Assembly: GCA_963814985.1 (NCBI GenBank)
Contig: CAWFFV010000034.1
Coordinates: 62,001 to 126,000, forward strand
From: CAWFFV01 sp963814985
GTDB taxonomy: Bacteria; Chloroflexota; Ktedonobacteria; Ktedonobacterales; Ktedonobacteraceae
Direction of reading: 5' to 3'
Length of the DNA stretch: 64,000 nt
The notes beneath the pieces were generated by a model, which saw nothing but the letters and a program-made list of their open reading frames with translations, did no database searches and had not been told where the DNA came from. Each line of letters begins with the position of its first letter. Position 1 is the first letter of the stretch. Positions 6,723-16,030 of the stretch are shown here, in pieces. A program made the translations under genes and the position numbers.

Positions 6723-9521
6723 ATGGAGAAGAGGGATATGGGTTATCATCATCGCTACAAACCCAGGGATTTTGACTTTGCGCAACTGCTAGTGACCTTG
6801 CGCAGAAGAGCCTGTTTGACCCAGAAAGATGTTGCGCTTTGGGTAGGTGCAGCCGAGAAGAGTGTTCGCAACTGGGAAGGAGGCAGTAACTATCCCTCAG
6901 AACTTAATTTACGGAAACTGATCGAGTTATATCTCGACAAGCACGTCTTTGCGCCCGGGCTGGAGCAGGATGAGGCTCACACGCTCTGGGAACAGTTGCG
7001 TAACAGTTCTCCCCGTCGCATAGGTCTCTTTGATGAGCAGTGGTTTGCTACATTATCCCAACAATGGCAAGCACACAAACAGGAGGAAAGTCAGCCGCAA
7101 GCGCTACCTCAGTCACCTGAACTGCATCCTCTGACCATTCCTGAGACAACCACCCAAAACGCTTTCCCGCCTCGTCTGTCCCGGAGAGACTGGAGTGAGA
7201 TGATTGACGTTACCGTATGGTACGGACGGACGGACGAGATGGCCGAACTGGAGCATTGGCTGCTGAAGGATCAATGCCGACTTGTAGCCGTGCTTGGTAT
7301 GGGAGGCATCGGGAAGACAGCTCTTGCAACCAAATTTGTGCAGCAGGTTGCACCACAATTCGAACTTGTGCTATGGCGTTCCCTGCACAACGCGCCTCCA
7401 CTGGAGGAACTCTTACGTGACTGGCTTTCGGCTCTTACAGAGCCGCATGGCACGTATTCTCATCAAGATGTTGACCAATCGCTCGCTTTTTTGATCGAAC
7501 TCTTGCAGAAGCGGCGTTGCCTGTTGATACTTGACAATCTAGAAACACTGTTCCAGGAAGAGGTACTTGAGGGACGCTATCGCGAGGGGTATGAAGGATA
7601 TGCAAAGCTCATTCGATCTATAGCACAGACTGCCCATCACAGTTGTCTGTTCTTAACCTGTCGCGAGATGTTTCCTGATCTGGGAACGTTTGCTGGTCTC
7701 CAAACCCCGGTGCGCGTGTTCAGACTCGGTGGTCTGGCATTGTCTGCCAGCCAGCAGATGTTACAAGACAAAGGACTCTTTGGCGACCATGATGCCTGGA
7801 GTAATCTGGTGCAGCAATATGCGGGCAATCCTCTGGCCCTCAAAATTGTTGCAGAGACGATACGTGAACTCTTTGGTGGGGATATCGCTACCTTTCTGAC
7901 TGAGGGACTTCTGATGTTTCATGGGATACGTCAGCTCCTGGCCCAACATTTTGAGCGACTCTCTGCGCTGGAGCAAGCTCTGATGTACTGGCTGGCCATT
8001 GAACGAGAGTTGATTACGCTGGAAACGCTCAGGAAAGACCTGCGGCACCCTGTCTCAAAAAGCGAAGTGATGGAGGCAATGCACTCTCTGCGCGGCCGTA
8101 GCCTGATGGAACGTGGAGAACGTGGAGCCGTCTTTCTGTTACAGCCAGTCGTCTTAGAGTATGTAACCGAACGGTTGGTTATGCTCATAAGTGAGGAGAT
8201 TCTTCAAGGCAAACCCGTACTTTTACTACAATATGCGCTTTTACAAGCATCTGCCAAAGATTATATTCGTACCAGTCAGGCACATCTTATTGTTCAGCCC
8301 GTGCTAGATAGACTCATCTCCCATTTGGGTAACTCTCAGCGCCTGGAAGAACAACTCGAACTTCTGCTACAGCAACTTCGTACCATGCCATATGCAGAAC
8401 AGGGATATGGTGGGGGCAATGTCGTCAATCTGTTGGTTCGACTTAATGGCCATGTGAAGGGCAAGGATTGTTCGCGTCTCACGATCTGGCAAGCGAACCT
8501 GCAAGAGGCGGAGGTCCAGGATGCTACATTTGCTCAGTCCGATCTGACGGGATCAGTCTTCACCGAGACCATGAACAGTATCATGTCGGTGGCGCTCAGT
8601 GCAAATGGGCAGTACCTCGCAGGCGGCAGCAATACTGGCGAGATCCGTATCTGGCAGGTGGGAAGTGGCCAGCCGCTTCAGGCTATCCAGAGCGATACCT
8701 GGGTGATCTGGTCGCTGGCCTTCAATCCAGAGAGTACGCTACTGGTGAGCGGTGGCTATGATGGACTGATAAAAGTGTGGGAAGTCAGCAGTGGGCAGTG
8801 TCTATGTACCCTGGAGGGTCACACCAGATGGGTCAGATCGGTAGTCTTTCATCCAGAAGGCAAAATGCTGATGACATGCAGTCAGGATGGGTCGATCAGA
8901 TTTTGGGATCTTGCGGAGGGCCGCTGCATTAAGGTATGGTACGAGCAACACTGTGAGCTCTGGTCGGTAGCTTGCAGTCCCGATGGACTCTTGCTGGCCT
9001 GTAGTCAGAGAGATGGCACCATAAAGGTTTGGGATATCGCCAGCGAGCAATGCCTCTGGAGTATTACTGCCCATAAGGGCTTGCCAGTGCCATCCATCGC
9101 TTTCAGTCCGGATAGCACATTGTTGGTGAGCGGGGGAGAAGATGGAACGATCGTAGTGTGGGAAGCTAACAGTGGTGAGCATCTCAGCACACTCTCTGGG
9201 CATACTAACAAGATCTTTTCTGTGACCTTTAATGGAGAGGGGCTGCTGGCCAGTGGCAGCCATGATCGCACTGTGAAACTATGGAAAATCAGGCGAGAAG
9301 CTGCGCAGTGTCTATGCACTCTGCAGGGTCACGCTAATTGGATCTGGTCGACCGCCTTTGGCCCTGAGGGGTTACTGGCCAGCGGTAGCCATGATGGTGT
9401 CGTGAAATTATGGCAGATCGGCAGAGGAAATGAGGGGGGGAAGTGTCTCCGAACGCTGAGCGGCTATTCGCGCCAGATTCACTCGGTCGCGCTCAGTTAT
9501 GATGGGAAGATTTCTAGTTAG
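6723..9521 (+). CDS. XRE-NB-ARC (STAND)-WD40 protein, main part
   Basis: About 930 residues to a stop at 9521. The ATG at 6723 lies 8 bases after GAGGAG (a TTG at 6720 is possible). Residues ~18-70: XRE helix-turn-helix. Residues ~165-500: NB-ARC NTPase with Walker A GMGGIGKTAL (~193) and Walker B CLLILDNLE. A winged/helical region follows, then a pentapeptide-like stretch (NLQEAEVQDATFAQSDL) before WD40 blades from ~620 (units ending IRIWQ, IKVWE, VKLWK). STAND proteins are ligand-triggered oligomeric switches; here DNA binding replaces the usual death or nuclease effector. The frame stops within a blade and the blades continue in the frame at 9499, so the product is truncated or the sequence has a one-base error near 9507. 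Confidence 0.88.
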   Translation: MEKRDMGYHHRYKPRDFDFAQLLVTLRRRACLTQKDVALWVGAAEKSVRNWEGGSNYPSELNLRKLIELYLDKHVFAPGLEQDEAHTLWEQLRNSSPRRIGLFDEQWFATLSQQWQAHKQEESQPQALPQSPELHPLTIPETTTQNAFPPRLSRRDWSEMIDVTVWYGRTDEMAELEHWLLKDQCRLVAVLGMGGIGKTALATKFVQQVAPQFELVLWRSLHNAPPLEELLRDWLSALTEPHGTYSHQDVDQSLAFLIELLQKRRCLLILDNLETLFQEEVLEGRYREGYEGYAKLIRSIAQTAHHSCLFLTCREMFPDLGTFAGLQTPVRVFRLGGLALSASQQMLQDKGLFGDHDAWSNLVQQYAGNPLALKIVAETIRELFGGDIATFLTEGLLMFHGIRQLLAQHFERLSALEQALMYWLAIERELITLETLRKDLRHPVSKSEVMEAMHSLRGRSLMERGERGAVFLLQPVVLEYVTERLVMLISEEILQGKPVLLLQYALLQASAKDYIRTSQAHLIVQPVLDRLISHLGNSQRLEEQLELLLQQLRTMPYAEQGYGGGNVVNLLVRLNGHVKGKDCSRLTIWQANLQEAEVQDATFAQSDLTGSVFTETMNSIMSVALSANGQYLAGGSNTGEIRIWQVGSGQPLQAIQSDTWVIWSLAFNPESTLLVSGGYDGLIKVWEVSSGQCLCTLEGHTRWVRSVVFHPEGKMLMTCSQDGSIRFWDLAEGRCIKVWYEQHCELWSVACSPDGLLLACSQRDGTIKVWDIASEQCLWSITAHKGLPVPSIAFSPDSTLLVSGGEDGTIVVWEANSGEHLSTLSGHTNKIFSVTFNGEGLLASGSHDRTVKLWKIRREAAQCLCTLQGHANWIWSTAFGPEGLLASGSHDGVVKLWQIGRGNEGGKCLRTLSGYSRQIHSVALSYDGKISS

Positions 9522-10461
9522 TGGTGAGAGTAATGGAGCTGTGAGAATGTGGGAGACAAAGAGTGGGGAGTGTATGCTTGTCTCACCCAAGCAAGGAAGT
9601 TCATCATGGGGAGCTGCATTTAGTCCTGATGGACAACTCTTTGCAAATAGTTTTCCTGATGGAATAATTAAGATATATAATGTAAACAGCAAACAGTACC
9701 TGAGGATGTTACGAGGGCATCAGGGAACAATTTGGTCGCTGGCCTTCAATCCAGAGAGTACGCTACTGGTGAGCGGTGGCCATGATGGACTGATAAAAGT
9801 GTGGGAGGTCAGCAGTGAGCGATGCCTTATCACGTTGCAGGGGCACCGTAGCTGGATCTGGTCGTTGGTTTGTAATCCCAATGGGACATTACTCGCCAGC
9901 GGTGATGCTAGTGGAGTAGTGAAGCTGTGGGAGATCAGCAGCGGACAGTGTCTGAAAACCCTACAAGAGAGTTCCACTGCCGTTCTGGCACTTACATTCA
10001 CACCTGATGGTACAAAGCTCCTGAGTAGTAATGCACAGGGGAACCTTGTAACTATGTGGGATGTCCAGAGTGGGAACTGCCTTAAAACCATTCCTGGAAT
10101 TGGAGAGACTTATTGGCAACACTCAGTCGCCTTTAGTACGGATGGTAGCCTCCTGGCAACTGCGAGTAGTGAGCAAATTTTGAGAGTCTGGTCGGTGAGC
10201 AGTGGACAACTGTTACGTACATACTCCTGTCATGCTGGCTGGCCCCGGTCAGTGGCCCTGAGTGCAGATCAGTATCTGCTGGCCTGTGGGACGGATGAGG
10301 GAACTGTCATACTCTGGGAGAGGGAGACGGGGAATAACCTCATGACGTTGCGTAATGACAAACCATACGAACGCATGAACATAAGTGGTATAACAGGTCT
10401 CACACAGACACAAAAAGCCTCACTTAAAATCCTTGGTGCCATCGAAGGAGAAGATATATGA
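9499..10461 (+). CDS. WD40 blades, C-terminal continuation of the STAND protein
   Basis: 320 residues of WD40 repeats (VRMWE, IKVWE, VKLWE, VTMWD, LRVWS, VILWE) with no start region or domain of its own. Removing one A from the GGGAAGA at 9504-9510 joins SVALSYDG in the previous frame to RFLVSGESNG here, restoring one protein of about 1,245 residues. No ribosome site precedes the internal ATGs. It is therefore the 3' end of the gene at 6723, separated by a frameshift. The blade at 9733-9817 is almost identical in DNA to the one at 8709-8793, indicating recent duplication or gene conversion. It ends five bases before the convergent mannosidase stop. Confidence 0.85.
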   Translation: MMGRFLVSGESNGAVRMWETKSGECMLVSPKQGSSSWGAAFSPDGQLFANSFPDGIIKIYNVNSKQYLRMLRGHQGTIWSLAFNPESTLLVSGGHDGLIKVWEVSSERCLITLQGHRSWIWSLVCNPNGTLLASGDASGVVKLWEISSGQCLKTLQESSTAVLALTFTPDGTKLLSSNAQGNLVTMWDVQSGNCLKTIPGIGETYWQHSVAFSTDGSLLATASSEQILRVWSVSSGQLLRTYSCHAGWPRSVALSADQYLLACGTDEGTVILWERETGNNLMTLRNDKPYERMNISGITGLTQTQKASLKILGAIEGEDI

Positions 10462-10466
10462 TGTTG

Positions 10467-12806
10467 TTATCGAGACATCACAGGGTTCTCCCCTAATGTG
10501 TATTGGAAGGTAGCACCATGCATAATCATCTCGAAGGGAAGCCATGAATTGGAATAAGGCTGACCATTTACTGTCAGGTGTTGGACATAACGTGCTGTTG
10601 CCGAGGCTCCCTGGCCGTGGATAGACCACTGTTGCCCATTTTCCAGGTGAATCGTCATTTGCGGAAAAATAGGACTACCGAGCGCAAAGCCTGCAACCCC
10701 AGGAACTTCTGGATACATCCCCATTGCTGCAAACACATACCAGGAGGACATGGCACCACCATCATCATTTCCTGGGAGTCCGCCAGGAGTGGGCAGAAAG
10801 AGTTCGGTTTCGATGCGGCGCACAACATCCTGTGTACGATAGGGGGCATTGGCAAAGTCATATTCCCAGGGAACCTCAAATTCTGGTTCATTCCCCATAA
10901 AGGCGTAGTAACTGGCTGGTCCTGCATTTAACTCTTTAAAATGAGCATCCAGACGTTGAACGACCTTGACATTGCCTCCCATATCTTTGAACAGTCCATG
11001 CAGATCATAGGGGACCATCCAGCTATACTGTAGCCCATTGCTCTCAACAAACCCCTGTTGATCGATAGGCTGGTGAGGCGTGTCAAAGGTCCCATCTGGA
11101 TTGCGTGGCTCGATATAACTTGTCTTGTGATCAAAGAGGTACTTCCAGTTTTGTGAACGGCGCATATAGGTGGCATATAAGTCAGTGTTCCCGAGTGCCT
11201 TTGCAAATTGGGCAATGGCAAAGTCATCGGTGGCATACTCAAGGGTTATCGAGGCCGATCCACTGGTACGCGTAGAAACATAGCCGAGTTTGAGATAATC
11301 ATCCAGCCCTTCACGTGGGTGGTATGTTCCAGAATAGGCCGTTGGTGATGAGGCCCCAAGATCCATCGCATGTAATGCAGCCTGTGTATCAAAATTTCTC
11401 ACACCAAATGCATAACTCGTAGCAAAAAGGACATCAGCGGAGTCACCCACCATCCCTCCAGAATTATCGTTGGCGACCTCCCAACGTGGCAGGCCCCCAC
11501 CTCCTTGCTGCGCGTCCGCTACCAGGGATTGCATCATATCCCCTGTCTCTTTCGGTTCCAGGATCGCAAGTAATCCGATGAGCGAACGATACATATCCCA
11601 GCCTGGAAAGTTTTCATATTGTGTATATCCATGTGCAGTATGCACCTGCGCATCAAAGCCCATATACTGTCCATTGACATCATTGAATATATTTGGATGA
11701 AAAAGCGTATGATAGAGAGCAGTATAAAAAACCGTTGTTTGAGCGACGGTTCCGCCTGAAACCTGAATCTGGCTCAGCCGCTCATCCCATGCCGTTCTGG
11801 TAGCGTTACGCACAGCATTAAAATCCCAGCCCGGATTCTCTTGCGTGACATTAGCCAATGCATTAGCGATACTAACAAACGAGATACCTACTTTTACCTG
11901 GATCAGTTGATTTTGCGTAGTATCAAAGCCCAGGTAAGCTTCTGATTGATGACCAGTGCTAATCCGTGAATGTGGGAGCACATGCGTCCCGTTCCATGTC
12001 CCAAAACTGGTAAATGGTCGATCAAATTTGGCGGAAAAGTAGATGGTATAGACATTCGCGCGACCGCAGAAATGTCCACTTGTAGCTGATCCTACCACCT
12101 GATCAGGACCAACAATCTGTATACCTGTTCCCATATCAGCATTGCCTGCCGCGCTACCGCCTGCATTGATCAGCATCAGGGCATTGCTGGAACGCGGATA
12201 GGTGAATTGACCAAAACCGCTACGTGGGGTTACTGTGAGAGCCGCCTGGATATTTTTGGCATCCAGACGCACACTATAATAACCAGGAGAAGCAACCTCG
12301 TTCTGATGCGAAAAGCTTGACGAGTATACGGATGTGACATCAGATAAGGTCTTTAGTGACCCGATTGTGGGCATAAAAGGAAAATCTTGATAAGCGGGAC
12401 AGCCCCTTCCACTGAAGTGAGTCAGGCTAAAGCCATGAATGACAGATTGGTTGTAACGGTATCCACCAGGAGCATTTGTGGTATCAGGACTCCATTGCAC
12501 CATGCCATGAGGAAAACTGGCACCGGGAAAGACATTCCCGCCAGCAAAACCGCCCAGAGTACGATCTCTTGACATCGTATCAGTGCCAATAAAAGGATCG
12601 ACATATTGGACAGGACTAAAGTTACCCGCAACGGTCGCTATAGGGGTGTGATCCGTTCTGGGTGGAGAGGAGCTTTGTTGCATCAAGAAGAAGACGCCAC
12701 CGGGAATAGCCAGTGCGATGAATAGTACAGCTACAAAAAAGAAAAGGCGTTTTCGATGAGAGATGGGACCCCTCTTTCCAGGGTCCGGCTGAACTATCTT
12801 TTGCAT
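10467..12806 (-). CDS. GH92 family alpha-mannosidase (exported)
   Basis: About 779 residues. The ATG at 12806 (MQKIVQ) follows GAGGAAG, better than the TTG at 12824. An N-terminal basic stretch and one hydrophobic helix (RKRLFFFVAVLFIALAI) indicate a signal anchor or secretion signal. The body matches GH92, calcium-dependent exo-mannosidases acting on alpha-1,2/1,3/1,6 mannosides: YVDPFIGT at the start, GGNVFPGASFPHGMVQWSPD, the acid-rich MGNEPEF and GNDDGGAMSSWYVFAAMGMYP. These motifs carry the usual catalytic Glu and Asp residues and are intact. The neighbouring genes also encode exported hydrolases, so degradation of fungal or yeast mannoprotein outside the cell is a fair inference. Confidence 0.92.
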   Translation of the reverse strand: MQKIVQPDPGKRGPISHRKRLFFFVAVLFIALAIPGGVFFLMQQSSSPPRTDHTPIATVAGNFSPVQYVDPFIGTDTMSRDRTLGGFAGGNVFPGASFPHGMVQWSPDTTNAPGGYRYNQSVIHGFSLTHFSGRGCPAYQDFPFMPTIGSLKTLSDVTSVYSSSFSHQNEVASPGYYSVRLDAKNIQAALTVTPRSGFGQFTYPRSSNALMLINAGGSAAGNADMGTGIQIVGPDQVVGSATSGHFCGRANVYTIYFSAKFDRPFTSFGTWNGTHVLPHSRISTGHQSEAYLGFDTTQNQLIQVKVGISFVSIANALANVTQENPGWDFNAVRNATRTAWDERLSQIQVSGGTVAQTTVFYTALYHTLFHPNIFNDVNGQYMGFDAQVHTAHGYTQYENFPGWDMYRSLIGLLAILEPKETGDMMQSLVADAQQGGGGLPRWEVANDNSGGMVGDSADVLFATSYAFGVRNFDTQAALHAMDLGASSPTAYSGTYHPREGLDDYLKLGYVSTRTSGSASITLEYATDDFAIAQFAKALGNTDLYATYMRRSQNWKYLFDHKTSYIEPRNPDGTFDTPHQPIDQQGFVESNGLQYSWMVPYDLHGLFKDMGGNVKVVQRLDAHFKELNAGPASYYAFMGNEPEFEVPWEYDFANAPYRTQDVVRRIETELFLPTPGGLPGNDDGGAMSSWYVFAAMGMYPEVPGVAGFALGSPIFPQMTIHLENGQQWSIHGQGASATARYVQHLTVNGQPYSNSWLPFEMIMHGATFQYTLGENPVMSR

Positions 12807-12940
12807 ATACTTCCTCGTTTTCAAGAAATCATCTTTCAGATCCTTGTCCTCTCCAGTTGAACAGCGAGATGCAGCTTCTCTCTATTTATACAACAAGTCG
12901 TTTGTAAAATGGGCTGTGACAACCCAAATGGATAATAAAT

Positions 12941-13003
12941 ATGGGTTTTGTCATCTGTGGCAGAGGTTGCGCCGCAACCTCTGCCACAGATGACAAAACC
13001 CAT
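12941..13003. repeat. Perfect palindrome after the S53 gene
   Basis: A 63-base perfect inverted repeat with outer arm ATGGGTTTTGTC and centre AGGTTGCGCCGCAACCT. It is the central hairpin of repeat family A without the side hairpins. It lies 14 bases past the stop of the S53 peptidase gene and just upstream of the mannosidase gene, where it could end transcription. Confidence 0.75.
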
Positions 13004-13016
13004 ACAAACCATTAAA

Positions 13017-15344
13017 TTACTGGGCCGTTGTGGCCTGGAAAGAGGTAAATGTTGCTACTGCACTGCCTGTTATGAGCATACGTAGACCACAATAGCCACT
13101 CTGTAATGAGGAGCTGGTTACCGTTACCATCCAGTTGCCAGGCTCAGTTCCACCCGTAGCCCAGACCTTGGCATAGAGTGTTGCACCGACAATACGGAAG
13201 CGTAAAGAGTAATTCGTCCCAGCAGTGGCGGCAAAGGGAGCTGTAGCAAGGACGGTAGCATTCCCAAGTATTTTCTTTTGTACTACCAGATTGTTCCCAT
13301 CAATATATGCCTTGTACCAATCATTCGTGTCATTCCAGCGTAACACTGCTCCCATATTAGCGTTACTAAAGGTGTTCAGTGAACCAGTAAACAGCACTTC
13401 GGCATTGGTGGTCACCGGACCCAGCACCGCGTTGTAGCTCGTGCTTCCGCCAGATATGAGACCCGTACCTCCTGATATGGAGAAGACACTGAGACTATTT
13501 GCATCTCCTCCCCAGGTGTGCCCATCAGAAGCTGTGCCCCAGTATGTCTGATTAGAACCCTGAAAAGTATCTTGCGCTATAATGCTGCTATTGGAGTTTG
13601 CGACGAGATCACGCGCAATGTTATAAACATCAGGCGATCCCAGGCCACTGGCCAGATCATAATTGGCCGTAGCCGGATAGTAAAGGTTATTTCCTGTGGT
13701 GATATCGTGGAAAGCGGGGAAGGTTTGCGTTGAATTGAACAAACCATATAAGGCAGGGTTGGCCAGCCCCATTGGTGATTTCCCTTGTGATTGCAGATAC
13801 TGATTGATAAGTGCCGTACTCGCTGCCCACACCGGTGCCGCAGCACTCGTCCCAGCGATACTTATCCAACCCGTTGAGGGACATCCTGCATTGAGTATTG
13901 TACAGTAGACAGCATAGCCCGTATTCGGATCAGCATTCGCCGTAACATCGGGAACTTCTCGGCAAAATGTACCTGTGGGTGCATTACAGGTTGTCCCTGT
14001 ACTATAGCTGTTCTGCACGCCCGGACCTTTTTGCCAGCTGGGTTCATAAAACGTATTACTGATACCTCCACCGCCCCCTGCACCCATTGGAGCATGAAAA
14101 TCATTGGGGTCTGACCACACCGACTCGCTACCATATCCTCCACCCGTCCCCAGTTGTAGCGTGGTTCCACCGACTCCAGTCACATTGGGATCACTTGCCG
14201 GGGAATCGACAGCCAGGTTTGTATCTTTACAGTCGTAAGCACCGGCATCCCCAGCTGCGGCAAAGAATGACATTCCTTGCGCTGCTCCCTGCTTAAAAAT
14301 ATTATCGAGTGTTTGTAACTCTGCGCTTCCAGAAGCGGACTCGCAGATACCCCAACTGATACTCACGGTCCGGGCTTTATTATCAGTCACAATCTTGTTC
14401 AAGGTATCATTGAAACCCTGGGGAGTATTAGGACCTTCATAGACAAGTTGGTTAGCATGTGGTGCTACAGCCGCAAGCATTTCCATATCTAATTCGACTT
14501 CGATGGCTCCTTGACCGGGAAGCCCATTAAAGCCATCGACCATGATGTTGCTGATACTTGGGAGAGATGTTCTTAGATTATAGTTTAGTAAATACTGAAT
14601 AATATCTGTAGGCTGATAACCATCTAACTCTAGCAGAGCTATCGTCTGATTATTGCCCAGGGTGCCTGCACTTTGCAGAGGAGCTATATCATAGGCATTG
14701 GCAATATCCTGTGGACCATACCCGCCAGACGGTCCTGAAGGAGTCGTCAGTTGTTGATAGTGTGAATGGTACTTTTTGGTATTATCCAGACCACTGATAG
14801 AGGTCACGAGTTTACTGATCCCGCTTGGCAACTCAGGTGGCGAGGTATTAGCATAAAAGGAATCTTGCCCATTTTGGTAATCACCGATCTGCATGTTAAA
14901 TGCCTGTTGAGCCTGTGAGACTGAACTCGAAGCATTGATCAACAGGTTATTCGATGAAACGTCGGTCACTGTTAACCCCTGGCCTTGTAAGTAGTCCTCT
15001 ACTTGCTGAACCTGATCTGGTGTCGGGGCAAAGAGATTGTTGAACTGGTCAGGTGTAAGAAACTGATGGAAATTCGGTGACTGAGGATCGTAGAGTCCTT
15101 GCAGGAGATTATCCAGTTGAGGTAGATTATTAGGCGTTAAGCCAATAGAAAGATTGAGTTGCTGATTGCTATCAGTCAAGTGCTTGAAGTGTGCACGATG
15201 TATCTGTGGTACCACATCACCATCTAACGCCACAAGTGGATCTCTATCTGCCCGTACAGCCCCACGCAGTACAGTCAGACTGCCTCCTACCAAAAGCAGA
15301 AGAATGCAAATAACCACCAGGCTCTGAACAACTTTGCGTTGCAT
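13017..15344 (-). CDS. Sedolisin-family (S53) serine-carboxyl peptidase, secreted
   Basis: 775 residues; the ATG at 15344 follows a GGGGGG-type ribosome site. An N-terminal hydrophobic helix acts as a signal. The pro-domain (~45-190) has LTPNNLPQLDNLL and LTPDQFNNLFAP, as in kumamolisin-type prosegments. The catalytic domain shows the Glu/Asp pair in EVELDMEM, the oxyanion Asp region (GDAGAYDC) and the nucleophile Ser in AGTSAAAPVWA. ASGLGSPD marks the calcium-site end. Residues ~590-775 form an extra beta-sandwich of LamG/galactan-binding style (NDWYKAYIDGNN). S53 enzymes work outside the cell, usually at acid pH, which fits a soil saprophyte. It may be cotranscribed with the mannosidase, 190 bases downstream. 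Confidence 0.92.
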   Translation of the reverse strand: MQRKVVQSLVVICILLLLVGGSLTVLRGAVRADRDPLVALDGDVVPQIHRAHFKHLTDSNQQLNLSIGLTPNNLPQLDNLLQGLYDPQSPNFHQFLTPDQFNNLFAPTPDQVQQVEDYLQGQGLTVTDVSSNNLLINASSSVSQAQQAFNMQIGDYQNGQDSFYANTSPPELPSGISKLVTSISGLDNTKKYHSHYQQLTTPSGPSGGYGPQDIANAYDIAPLQSAGTLGNNQTIALLELDGYQPTDIIQYLLNYNLRTSLPSISNIMVDGFNGLPGQGAIEVELDMEMLAAVAPHANQLVYEGPNTPQGFNDTLNKIVTDNKARTVSISWGICESASGSAELQTLDNIFKQGAAQGMSFFAAAGDAGAYDCKDTNLAVDSPASDPNVTGVGGTTLQLGTGGGYGSESVWSDPNDFHAPMGAGGGGGISNTFYEPSWQKGPGVQNSYSTGTTCNAPTGTFCREVPDVTANADPNTGYAVYCTILNAGCPSTGWISIAGTSAAAPVWAASTALINQYLQSQGKSPMGLANPALYGLFNSTQTFPAFHDITTGNNLYYPATANYDLASGLGSPDVYNIARDLVANSNSSIIAQDTFQGSNQTYWGTASDGHTWGGDANSLSVFSISGGTGLISGGSTSYNAVLGPVTTNAEVLFTGSLNTFSNANMGAVLRWNDTNDWYKAYIDGNNLVVQKKILGNATVLATAPFAATAGTNYSLRFRIVGATLYAKVWATGGTEPGNWMVTVTSSSLQSGYCGLRMLITGSAVATFTSFQATTAQ

Positions 15345-15398
15345 CGTATCCCCCCAATACTAGTTCAGCATACAAATTCACTTGTCTCAGCTATAATG

Positions 15399-15645
15399 AT
15401 GAGTCATCCCGAACTTTTCCGGGGCATGAAATGCCCTTTTTACCTGTTTGGCAGGCGGGAGTGCAGAGGGCGGCAGCCTTCTGCCGGGGTTTGGGGTGCC
15501 CCCGAAAAACATCTTTTCCTTCTTTTGCTCGCCGCCTGCGGCGGCAAGAGAGGAAAAAGAAGCTATTGGGGACACCCCAAGCCCCGGCAGGGAAACCCTG
15601 CACCCCCGGTTTTGGGAACTTTTTCAAAAGTTCGGGATGACTCAT
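15399..15645. repeat. 247-bp palindromic element (family B, MITE-like)
   Basis: Terminal inverted repeat ATGAGTCATCCCGAACTTTT with internal inverted segments that make the whole unit an imperfect palindrome. An inverted copy of the same length, nearly identical in sequence, lies at 60126-60372; the main differences are at the central CCGCC/GGCGG loop. There is no coding capacity. The high identity suggests recent movement by an enzyme encoded elsewhere. Confidence 0.85.
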
Positions 15646-16030
15646 TACAAATAGATATCCCCATGCCTCAAAATTCTCTAGCTTGATGGAACTAAGATAG
15701 GTATATAAGAGAGAGATGAAAGGCAATTCCACAAAGAAACATGTGATAGAATTTGTATGAGAGTATTATCTATACACTAACAATATATGCTAGGTATCTT
15801 AATTTCAGAAAACGCATCACAACCTTTTTGGTAACAATAAGAGGGGACATAAGTACTATTCATAAGAGAAACGGGCGTGACATATACTTGTTTTTTGTCA
15901 ATATTATTTGGATCTTCCTGAAGCACTGCGCAAACTGTTATATGTGGGTGGCAGGGTTAGTGACCGCCGGTCACCAACCCTGCCACCCTCATATAAATTC
16001 TCCTTATCTAGTTAGTAGTGCAGAACCTCC
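15646..16030. other. Intergenic region, palindrome only
   Basis: AT-rich, with no convincing reading frame. The only structure is a palindrome at 15938-15996 (arms TTATATGTGGGTGGCAGGGTT, with a ACCGCCGGT centre) that keeps the outer arm of family A but has a different core. It lies just past the stop of the phosphoesterase gene and may act as its terminator. Confidence 0.6.

Noticed and set aside
15391..15732. Several overlapping frames in both strands around 15.4-15.7 kb
   Set aside because: They lie wholly inside the family B palindrome; the same frames reappear at 60.1 kb, as expected for a noncoding repeat.
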